This document shows, in pieces, positions 32,153-38,843 of a stretch of 64,000 bases of DNA. The notes under the pieces are model-generated. The model made no database searches. It saw nothing but the letters and a program-made list of their open reading frames with translations, and had not been told where the DNA came from. The stretch is from positions 47,518 through 111,517 of the forward strand of contig NZ_FAOZ01000005.1 of the NCBI RefSeq assembly GCF_001536285.1. Reading direction: 5' to 3'. The translations under genes were made by a program, and so were the position numbers. Origin of the DNA: Parafrankia irregularis. GTDB taxonomy: Bacteria; Actinomycetota; Actinomycetes; Frankiales; Frankiaceae. Within the stretch, counting starts at the first letter, position 1. Each line of letters opens with the position of its first letter.

Positions 32153-33040
32153 ATGGACGACAACCCGCGTGACTGGTACGGCGAGCCGCGTGCCGCGGCG
32201 AAGGCCCGGGCCGGCCAGGTCTCGCCCGGTCTGCGCCAGCAGATCGACGACACGCTCGACGCCCGGATCGCGAAGTTCTACGCCGACATCCCGTACGCGG
32301 ACCACCAGATGTCCGGCAAGGAAATCAACATCGAGTACTACAAGCGGCACAACATCGAGACGATCCTGCGGCTGCGGCGTAAGCGGACCATCGACGCGCT
32401 GGCGATCGGCTACTTCTCGAAGCGCGACCCGGTCCGGGGCGCGAAGTGGGCGCACTACGTCGAGGACGAGATGCTCCACGACGAGTGGTTCGCCGGCGAC
32501 CTGGCGAAGATCGGTGTCAGCAAGGACGAAATCTACTCCACCGAGCCGTTCGCCTCGACCAAGCTGCTGACCGGCTACCTGCAGTACGGCATGGAGTTCG
32601 AGGGAACGCCGCTGGCGCTGCTGTGCAGCGTCTACTTCGTCGAGTACGTGACGACGAAGACGCAGCCTTCCTGGGTTCGCAACCTGGAGCAGGCGCTGGG
32701 CCGGGAGAAGCTCGCCGGGGCCCGCCGCCATGTCGGCACCGACATCGAGGACGAGCACGCGACGTTCGTCTGGGACGTCCTCGTCTCCCTGGTCGGGTCG
32801 CCGGCCGAGGAGGCCCGGGTGATCGAGCACATGGAGGTCGTCGCGAACCTCTGGGTCGCCTACTTCCTCGAGCTCTACCAGCACGTCGTCGCGAGCGGGA
32901 CGGCCGACGCCGGAGCGGACACCGGCCCGGCCGAGGCCGCGGCCACCAGCACGGCAGCGGCCACCGAGGCGGCAGCGGGTACGGGTGCGGACGCCGACCC
33001 GTTCGCCGCCGGCAAGGCACTCGCCGCCGGGCTCGTCTGA
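32153..33040 (+). CDS. Heme-oxygenase-like diiron oxidase (HDO) family protein
   Basis: 295 residues, with GGAG before the ATG. Residues 1-235 are an all-helical fold of the TenA/heme-oxygenase type. The candidate iron ligands appear in order: Glu and His in YVEDEMLHDEWF (about 103-113), a Glu in GMEFEG or VYFVEYV (about 148-165), and His/Asp/His in HVGTDIEDEH (193-202). This is the signature of HDO enzymes such as UndA, BesC, SznF and CADD, which use O2 for N-oxygenation, C-C cleavage or desaturation of amino acids and fatty acids. A 55-residue Ala/Thr/Gly-rich tail follows. The next gene starts 3 nt after the stop. It is the likely oxidative enzyme of this cluster. Confidence 0.75.
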   Translation: MDDNPRDWYGEPRAAAKARAGQVSPGLRQQIDDTLDARIAKFYADIPYADHQMSGKEINIEYYKRHNIETILRLRRKRTIDALAIGYFSKRDPVRGAKWAHYVEDEMLHDEWFAGDLAKIGVSKDEIYSTEPFASTKLLTGYLQYGMEFEGTPLALLCSVYFVEYVTTKTQPSWVRNLEQALGREKLAGARRHVGTDIEDEHATFVWDVLVSLVGSPAEEARVIEHMEVVANLWVAYFLELYQHVVASGTADAGADTGPAEAAATSTAAATEAAAGTGADADPFAAGKALAAGLV

Positions 33041-33043
33041 GCC

Positions 33044-33925
33044 ATGGTGGCCGCCCAGGTGCCGTCGGCTCCACCAGCCGGTTCGGCGGTGGCCGACGCG
33101 CCCGCCGTCCCGGCCGGCACGACTCCTTCCGTGCCGGCCGGGACGGGCCTGGACCTGCTGCGCTTCCACGCCGACGACAACCCGATCGACACCGAGACGG
33201 ACCGGTGGCTCAAGGACGGCCTCGCGGCCGCGCTGCCCGACCTGCGCATGCCGGCGCTGTTCGAGGCCCGGCCCGACCTGTTCCGCTCCACCGAGCACCT
33301 CGTCGTCTGCACCCGCGCGGACGGACGTCCCGTCGCCGCGCTCGGCGCGAGCTGGGCGTCGACCGCCGCCGCCGAGCGGGTCCTGCACATCGGCATCCAG
33401 TTCGTCGACCGCGACCTGCGCGGCGGTTCCGCGTTCAGCTCCAGCTGGCTGGCCCTGCTCACGCAGGTCGTCGCCACCGCCGAGTTCCCGCGGATCAACG
33501 TGCTTCGCACCTACAACCCGGTCGCCTACTGCGCGATGCGCGCCTACGGCCAGCTGCCCGGGGCGGTGCTCTACCCCGACCCGCGCCGCGACCAGCGTGA
33601 CGCCAGGCTCGGTGAGCTCGCCTCCCGGGTCGCCGCCGCGGTCGCGCCGGACGCGCCCTTCGACCGCCGCAGCGGACGGATCAGCGGCATCGGTGTGCCG
33701 ACGGACCTCTACCGGGCCAGGCCCACCTGCGACGACCCGGCGGTCAACGACTACTTCCGGCGCCACACCCGTCCCGGTGACCGGATCCTCTGCATGGTTC
33801 ACATCCGGTCCTCGGAGACCGCCACGGCGATCCTCGACGGGTTCAACCGCCGGCTCGCCGCGGCCGACCGTTCCCGCGGCTCCGGGGATCCGTTTACAAG
33901 CACGTCGGTCACGTCGGTCATCTGA
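33044..33925 (+). CDS. GNAT-fold-like protein of unknown function
   Basis: 293 residues. The first 40 are Ala/Pro/Val-rich. The core has VVCTRADGRPVAALGASWAS, RVLHIGIQFVDRDLRGGSAFSSSWLALLTQV and INVLRTYNPVAYCAMRAYGQLPGAVLYPDP. In order these resemble the strand 4, loop-helix and strand 5 elements of GNAT acyltransferases, with RDLRGGS in place of the acetyl-CoA loop. The likeness is structural and weak, so acyl transfer is a guess. The gene is 3 nt after the HDO gene and 12 nt before the SDR gene, so it belongs to the same transcription unit. It ends with a Ser/Thr repeat (STSVTSV). Confidence 0.5.
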   Translation: MVAAQVPSAPPAGSAVADAPAVPAGTTPSVPAGTGLDLLRFHADDNPIDTETDRWLKDGLAAALPDLRMPALFEARPDLFRSTEHLVVCTRADGRPVAALGASWASTAAAERVLHIGIQFVDRDLRGGSAFSSSWLALLTQVVATAEFPRINVLRTYNPVAYCAMRAYGQLPGAVLYPDPRRDQRDARLGELASRVAAAVAPDAPFDRRSGRISGIGVPTDLYRARPTCDDPAVNDYFRRHTRPGDRILCMVHIRSSETATAILDGFNRRLAAADRSRGSGDPFTSTSVTSVI

Positions 33926-33937
33926 ACGGGAGCGCGC

Positions 33938-34729
33938 ATGTTGGGACTCGAGGGCAAGATCACCGCCGTCATCGGGGCGGCGTCGGGAATCGGCCAGGCC
34001 ATCGCGGTCGCGTTCGCCAAGCAGGGCGCCGTCGTGGCCTGCTCCGACGTCGACGGTGACGGGCTGAAAGCCACCACCGCCGCCATCGAGGCGGTCGGCG
34101 GGCAGACCGACGCCAGCATCGTCGACGTGCGCAGCTCCGCCGAGGTCGACAGCTGGCTCGGCCGGGTCGTCGCCGAGCACGGCCGGCTCGACGTCGCGGT
34201 CTGCACCCCCGGGATCAACATCCGCAAGCCACTGATCGAGTACACCGACGCCGAGTACGACGCCGTCACCGACGTCAACCTGCGCGGCAGCTTCAACGTC
34301 CTGCGCGGCGCGGGACGGATCATGGCCCCGCAGGGCAGCGGCAGCATGATCGTGATCTCCTCGATCAGCAGCCGCGTCGTCGAGCCCGGCCAGGTGATCT
34401 ACGCCGGGACGAAGGCGGCGCTCGCCCAGATGGTCCGCGTGTTCGCGGCCGAGCTGGGCCGCGCCGGCGTGCGGGTCAACGCGATCGCCCCCGGCCCGGT
34501 CGAGACGGCGCTGACCGAGCCGATCCGGGCCAGCAGCGCCTGGGCCGGCGCCTACGCGGAGAAGGTCGCGCTCGGCCGGTGGGCCCGCCCCAGCGAGATC
34601 GCCGGCCCGGCGGTGTTCCTCGCCTCCGACGCCGCGACCTATGTGACCGGTGAGCTGATGTTCGTCGACGGCGGCTGGGTGGACCTCGACGCCCAGTTCG
34701 CCGACCAGGACGCCGTCGCCACCGACTGA
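33938..34729 (+). CDS. Short-chain dehydrogenase/reductase in the HDO/aspartate-semialdehyde cluster
   Basis: 263 residues with GGGAG upstream of the ATG. The coenzyme motif is GAASGIGQAIAVAFAKQGAVVACSDVDGD, where the Asp-Val after the second strand indicates NAD(H) preference. The active site is SSISSRVVEPGQVIYAGTKAAL, with Ser and the Tyr-x3-Lys pair present. NAPGP appears as AIAPGPVET. It ends VTGELMFVDGGWVDLDAQ. The enzyme should oxidise or reduce an alcohol/ketone or aldehyde intermediate. Because the next two genes make aspartate semialdehyde, that compound or a derivative could be its substrate; this is inference from order alone. Confidence 0.87.
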   Translation: MLGLEGKITAVIGAASGIGQAIAVAFAKQGAVVACSDVDGDGLKATTAAIEAVGGQTDASIVDVRSSAEVDSWLGRVVAEHGRLDVAVCTPGINIRKPLIEYTDAEYDAVTDVNLRGSFNVLRGAGRIMAPQGSGSMIVISSISSRVVEPGQVIYAGTKAALAQMVRVFAAELGRAGVRVNAIAPGPVETALTEPIRASSAWAGAYAEKVALGRWARPSEIAGPAVFLASDAATYVTGELMFVDGGWVDLDAQFADQDAVATD

Positions 34730-34744
34730 GGGAGGACGAGGACA

Positions 34745-35797
34745 GTGAACATCGCCGTCATCGGCGCGACCGGCGTCGTCGGCAAGCAGTGCCTGCAGCT
34801 GTTGGACGCCGGGGCGCTGCCCGGCGTCGAGCGGGTGATCCCGGTCGCGTCGGGCCGTTCCGCCGGCCGCGACCTCACCGCCGAGTACGGGCTGGACCTG
34901 AAGGTCGAGCCGGTCGTGGCGCTGGCGGACTTCGACCCGGCCGCGGCCGATCTCGCCGGGCTCGACCTGGCGATCTTCAGCGCGGGCGCGCCGATCAGCC
35001 TGGAGCTGGGCCCGAAGGTCGCCGCCGCCGGCGCGCTGGTCGTCGACAACAGCTCGGCGTTCCGGATGGAGGACGACGTCCCGCTGGTCGTCCCGCAGGT
35101 CAACCCGCACACGATGGCGACCCGCCCGGCGCGCGGGATCGCCTCCGTCCCGAACTGCTCGACGATCCAGCTGGTCCGGGCGCTGCACCCGCTGCGAGCG
35201 CTCGGCAACCTGGAACGGCTCGTCGTGGCGAGCTACCAGGCGGCGTCCGGTGGTGGGCTGCGCGGCCTGGAGGAGCTGGCTTCGACGTCCCGCGAGGTCC
35301 TCGACGGCGGGGAGCCTGCGGAGACGCCGAGCAGGTTCGGGCGCACGCTCGCGTTCAACCTGGTGCCCGAGATCGGCCTGCGCGACGACGCCGGGATCTC
35401 CCACGAGGAGCACAAGCTGCGCCGCGAGCCCCGCAAGATCCTCGACCTGCCGGCGCTGCGGGTCGCCGCGACGGCGGTACGCGTGCCGGTGGTCAACGGG
35501 CACTCCGAGGCGGTGCACATCACCTTCGACCGGCCCGTCACCGCCGCCGACGCGCTCGACGCGCTGCGCGCCGCCCCCGGCGTGCGGGCCTACGGCGAGG
35601 ACGAGGGATACCCGCGGCCGCGGCAGGTGTGCTCCTCGGTGGAGTCCAGCTCGCTGGTGCACGTCGGACGGATCCGCGCCGACCTGGACGACCCGTGCTC
35701 GCTGCTGCTGTGGGTCGTCGCCGACAACCTCATGGTCGGCGCCGCGCTGACCGCCGTGGAGATCGCCCGGCTCGCCACCGAGTCCACATGGATGTGA
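34745..35797 (+). CDS. asd: Aspartate-semialdehyde dehydrogenase (cluster-associated copy)
   Basis: 350 residues from GTG 34745 with GAGGACGAGGACA upstream. NADP site: VIGATGVVGKQCLQLLD near the start. The catalytic Cys lies in SVPNCSTIQLV, the substrate loop in YQAASGGGLRGLEEL, and the active-site His in VPVVNGHSEAVHITF. It reduces aspartyl-4-phosphate to L-aspartate 4-semialdehyde using NADPH. The following aspartokinase gene overlaps it by 10 nt, so together they convert Asp to the semialdehyde. Their position inside this biosynthetic cluster instead of beside dapA or hom genes suggests a dedicated precursor supply. I cannot tell whether a second housekeeping asd exists elsewhere. Confidence 0.9.
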   Translation: MNIAVIGATGVVGKQCLQLLDAGALPGVERVIPVASGRSAGRDLTAEYGLDLKVEPVVALADFDPAAADLAGLDLAIFSAGAPISLELGPKVAAAGALVVDNSSAFRMEDDVPLVVPQVNPHTMATRPARGIASVPNCSTIQLVRALHPLRALGNLERLVVASYQAASGGGLRGLEELASTSREVLDGGEPAETPSRFGRTLAFNLVPEIGLRDDAGISHEEHKLRREPRKILDLPALRVAATAVRVPVVNGHSEAVHITFDRPVTAADALDALRAAPGVRAYGEDEGYPRPRQVCSSVESSSLVHVGRIRADLDDPCSLLLWVVADNLMVGAALTAVEIARLATESTWM

Positions 35798-36999
35798 CGA
35801 CCGAGCCCGCGCCTGCACCCGCCATCGTCCTGAAGTTCGGGGGCGCGTCGTTCGCCGCCCCCAGCTCGCACCGGCTCATCGCCCGGTACGTCGCGGACCG
35901 CCTCACGGGCGGCGGCACCGGTACCGGGGCCGGAGGCGGTACCGGGGCCGGGGCCGGAGGCGGTACCGGGGCCGGAGGCCGCGCGCGGGCGGTGGTCGTG
36001 GTCAGCGCGGTGGCCGGCGAGACGGACCGGCTGTCCGCGCTGGTCCGCTCCGTCTCGGCCGACCCCGACCGGGACCTGCTCGGCACCGCGCTGATGACCG
36101 GGGAGACCGTCAACGTCGCGCTCATGACCGCCGCGCTGCGCGACGCCGGCCTGCCCGCCCTCGCGCTGACCGCCGCCGACACCGGGTTCCGCGGAACCGG
36201 CGAGCCGCACCACGCCGACCTCGCCGAGATCGATCCGGCCATGCTGACGAAGCTCGCCGAACCGGGCCAGGTGCTGGTCATCCCCGGCGGCCAGGCCGTC
36301 GGGCCGGACGGGCACCCGGTCATGCTCGGCCGCAACAGCTCCGACCTCTCCGCGATCGCCGCCGCGGCCGCGCTCGGAGCGCCGGCCTGCGAGATCTTCT
36401 CCGACTCCCGCGGCATCTGCACCGCCGACCCGCACCTGGTGCCGGACGCCCGCACGCTGGCGCACCTGCCCTACGACATGATGATCACCATGTCGCGGCA
36501 CGGGGCGAAGGTCCTGCACCACTCGGCCGTCGCCTGGGCCCGCGACCACGGCGTGGACATCCGGTGCCGTTCACTGCTGCCCGACGGGCAGCTGCACTCG
36601 GTGGTGGGCGGTTCCGCGGAACCGCACCAGCGCGAAACCGCGGCCCAGGCGCCAGCGCAGGCGCCGACGTCGGCTCGCGGCGGCGCCGTCGTCGTGCACC
36701 GCACCGGGGTGGTGTGGGAGGGAGCCGCAAAGCAGATCCGTTCGGCGGTGAAGTGGGTGAACGGGGTGGGCCGCTCCGACGGTGACGTCGTCGTTGTCCC
36801 CCCGGCCGCCGGCTCCGCGGTGGCCCACCTCGTCGTCGCCGACACCCTGCGGGACCTGACCGGCCTCTCCCTGCGACGCACCGACCTGCGCCTGGTCACG
36901 ACCATGTTCCCCGACGGCCGACTGGACCTGCGGCTGGTCCCGGCGGCCGAGGTCACCTCAGTGGCCCGAGCCCAGCACGGCCTCGTCGTCAGCGCCTGA
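35788..36999 (+). CDS. Divergent aspartokinase-family enzyme
   Basis: 403 residues from ATG 35788, overlapping asd by 10 nt. The amino-acid-kinase fold is evident: IVLKFGGASFA at 12-23 (usual form KFGGTS), MTGETVNVALMTAAL, LGRNSSDLSAIAAAAALGAPACEIFSDSRGICTADP (usual GRGGSDTTA and TDVDGVYTADP), then MSRHGAKVLHHSAVAWA. The nucleotide Lys and most phosphate-site residues remain, but several near-invariant positions differ. The C-terminal 80 residues may be a degenerate ACT region. A GTGTGAGGGTGAGAGGG insert (35905-35985) lies in a loop after residue 35, and a palindromic segment encodes GSAEP near residue 277. It probably phosphorylates Asp for the adjacent Asd, possibly free of lysine/threonine feedback control. 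Confidence 0.8.
   Translation: MDVTTEPAPAPAIVLKFGGASFAAPSSHRLIARYVADRLTGGGTGTGAGGGTGAGAGGGTGAGGRARAVVVVSAVAGETDRLSALVRSVSADPDRDLLGTALMTGETVNVALMTAALRDAGLPALALTAADTGFRGTGEPHHADLAEIDPAMLTKLAEPGQVLVIPGGQAVGPDGHPVMLGRNSSDLSAIAAAAALGAPACEIFSDSRGICTADPHLVPDARTLAHLPYDMMITMSRHGAKVLHHSAVAWARDHGVDIRCRSLLPDGQLHSVVGGSAEPHQRETAAQAPAQAPTSARGGAVVVHRTGVVWEGAAKQIRSAVKWVNGVGRSDGDVVVVPPAAGSAVAHLVVADTLRDLTGLSLRRTDLRLVTTMFPDGRLDLRLVPAAEVTSVARAQHGLVVSA
36185..36198. repeat. 14-bp palindrome GGTTCCGCGGAACC, copy 1
   Basis: A perfect palindrome inside the aspartokinase gene. Identical copies lie at 36610-36623 (same gene), 43726-43739 (MFS gene) and 51054-51067 (PPOX gene). Confidence 0.7.
36610..36623. repeat. 14-bp palindrome GGTTCCGCGGAACC, copy 2
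   Basis: Perfect palindrome in the aspartokinase gene. It is read here as Gly-Ser-Ala-Glu-Pro, the same frame as copies 3 and 4. Confidence 0.7.
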
Positions 37000-37035
37000 C
37001 CAGACCTGTCGCTGACCACCAGCGGCGCCGGGCCC

Positions 37036-37061
37036 GCGCGGGGCTGTGGTGAGCCCCGCGC
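37036..37061. terminator. Bidirectional terminator between convergent genes
   Basis: GCGCGGGGCT at 37036-37045 pairs perfectly with AGCCCCGCGC at 37052-37061 around a 6-nt loop. It lies between the end of the aspartokinase gene (plus) and the end of the SAM methyltransferase gene (minus), so it can serve both. Confidence 0.7.
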
Positions 37062-37069
37062 GAGAGTCC

Positions 37070-37963
37070 TCAGGACTTCCGGGCGATCCCGCCGTACATG
37101 TGGACGTGCGCGTCGTCCGTGGCGGCCGCCGCGGAGTCGGGATGCCAGTGGTTGACGAGAACAACGCCGGGATCGATGAGCTCAAGGCCGGCGAACAGGC
37201 TTTCCGCCCGGGCCTTGTCCCGCGCCACCAGCGGGATGCCGTTGGCGTTGTAGGCGGCCACGCCCACCCGCACCTCCTCCGGCGCGCTGTCGGCCGTGCA
37301 GGTGGACAGCGCCAGAATGCTCCCGGGCGCCAGCGGCGCCATGAGCTGCTCGATGAGGGACCGGACGACATCGTCGTCGACGATGAAGTGGACGATCGCG
37401 ATCAGGCTGACCGCCACCGGCTGGGAGAGGTCGATGGTCTCCTGAAGCTGCACGGAGCCCAGAATCGCCGCCGGGTCACCGAAGTCCGCATCGAGATAGG
37501 ACGTCCGCCCTTCCGCCGAGCTGGTGAGCAGGGCACGCGCGTGCACCAGCACGATGGGGTCGTTGTCGACGTAGAGGATCCGCGCTTCGGGCGCGGCCTC
37601 CTGGACGACCTCGTGCAGGTTGGGCGGGGTCGGCAGGCCGGTTCCGATGTCCAGGAACTGGCGGAAGCCGTGTTCTTCGGCCAGGACTCGGGCGACCCTG
37701 GCCATGAAACTCCGGTTCGACCGCATGGATACCGGGAGATGCGGCCAGTCCTTGACAATATCTTCGGCAGCGGCACGGTCCGCTGGAAAGTTGTCCTTGC
37801 CGCCCAGGATGTAGTCGTAAACCCGGGCCGAGTGCGGAACGTCAGTCCTCAGATCCACGCCCGCCGGGACCCAGTCCGGCGCAGCTGAGCCGGAGTTCCA
37901 CCCCTCGTCACTTGCAGTCACAGATCCCCCTGTCTCCGGCCCCCGCACAGGCCCATAAGTCAT
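37070..37963 (-). CDS. S-adenosyl methyltransferase, DUF574/Methyltransf_19 family
   Basis: 297 residues. ATG 37963 is chosen because GGGAAGG lies seven bases upstream. The family opening VDLRTDVPHSARVYDYILGGKDNFPADR is diagnostic. The SAM site is FRQFLDIGTGLPTPPNLHEV, followed by ILYVDNDPIVLVHARALL and the acidic loop DADFGDPAAIL. Many actinomycetes encode dozens of these proteins, often near regulators, and their substrates are unknown. It converges on the aspartokinase gene with a terminator between them, so membership of the peptide cluster is doubtful. The divergent interval 37964-38294 (330 bp) contains no gene I can support. Confidence 0.88.
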   Translation of the reverse strand: MTYGPVRGPETGGSVTASDEGWNSGSAAPDWVPAGVDLRTDVPHSARVYDYILGGKDNFPADRAAAEDIVKDWPHLPVSMRSNRSFMARVARVLAEEHGFRQFLDIGTGLPTPPNLHEVVQEAAPEARILYVDNDPIVLVHARALLTSSAEGRTSYLDADFGDPAAILGSVQLQETIDLSQPVAVSLIAIVHFIVDDDVVRSLIEQLMAPLAPGSILALSTCTADSAPEEVRVGVAAYNANGIPLVARDKARAESLFAGLELIDPGVVLVNHWHPDSAAAATDDAHVHMYGGIARKS

Positions 37964-38294
37964 GTCAAACCTTCCCATAACCCCATTGGGGGAACTCGGA
38001 AGGGTCGCGAAAAAGGCTGTCGGAGTTCGGCCGGAACACCGATCCGAGGCAAGCTCACAGTGCCGTTCTCCGAACGGACCCTTTGACCTGCGGAAATGCG
38101 TCCACCGCGGCGAGCGGGTCCGGATCCTCAGCGATACCCACCCGCCCGTGGTCCGCATCGAGACAGGCCGTCCGCTGCCTCGACGAGACACCCGCCGGCG
38201 GCCTCATAGCCCTCCGGGCTGACCGGGGACCTCCCCGCGTGCTCCCCGGGAAATCCTGTGGCCCTGCTGGTGCCCAGGTCACTACGTTGCCCGC

Positions 38295-38714
38295 GTGAAG
38301 GACGTCCCCTGGCGGGTGCGGCAGTACTGTTATTTCTGGATCTCCAGCGAGGTCGTTTCGGCCGCGGAGGTCACCGAGGCTCTCGGCCTGACGCCGGATC
38401 GCGTATCCGTGAGGGGTAGCAGGCAGACAACCCCACGCCCGGTTCCCGTCCAGCACAGCTGGCAGATTCGGTGCGATCAGCACGGCCGCATCGACGAACA
38501 GGCGAGTGAGATCCTACGACGGATCGCGCCGGTTGCCGGCAACGTGCGGCAACTGGTTGACCGCGGCGACGTCCAGGCCGGCCTCATGATGGTCCGTTAC
38601 CTCGACGACGGAGACGGCGGCGAAGGCGCCATGGGCTGGTGGCTGACGCGTGAGCAGATCAGTCTTCTCGCGACGATGGGCGCGGACATCCAGGCCGACG
38701 AATACGGGCGGTGA
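38295..38714 (+). CDS. DUF4279-family protein
   Basis: 139 residues from a GTG start. The pattern YCYFWISSEVVSAAEVTEALGLTPDRVSVRGS, then HSWQIRCDQHGRIDEQASEILRRIAP and a final MGWWLTREQISLLATMGADIQADEYG, is the DUF4279 layout. It is a small alpha/beta protein found singly in many bacteria and sometimes near toxin-immunity genes. No function is established. It stands alone between the methyltransferase and the helicase gene. Confidence 0.7.
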   Translation: MKDVPWRVRQYCYFWISSEVVSAAEVTEALGLTPDRVSVRGSRQTTPRPVPVQHSWQIRCDQHGRIDEQASEILRRIAPVAGNVRQLVDRGDVQAGLMMVRYLDDGDGGEGAMGWWLTREQISLLATMGADIQADEYGR

Positions 38715-38843
38715 CGCCAGGTCCAGCGGCGGGCTGCCTTCCAGGCCAACGCGGGCGTCGCGGGCCTCCCGGCGTCGACCCCCGCGTGGTCTCCGCAGGT
38801 AGGGGTGCATGGGTCGGGATGGGCCGGGTTTAGCGTCGTACGC

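Noticed and set aside
31982..35818. 1278-codon minus-strand open frame opposite the HDO-SDR-asd genes
   Set aside because: Antisense shadow with no domain. The plus-strand genes have ribosome sites, motifs and tight spacing.
37070..37963. SAM methyltransferase as part of the peptide cluster
   Set aside because: It is convergent and separated by a bidirectional terminator; this family is scattered widely in actinomycetes.
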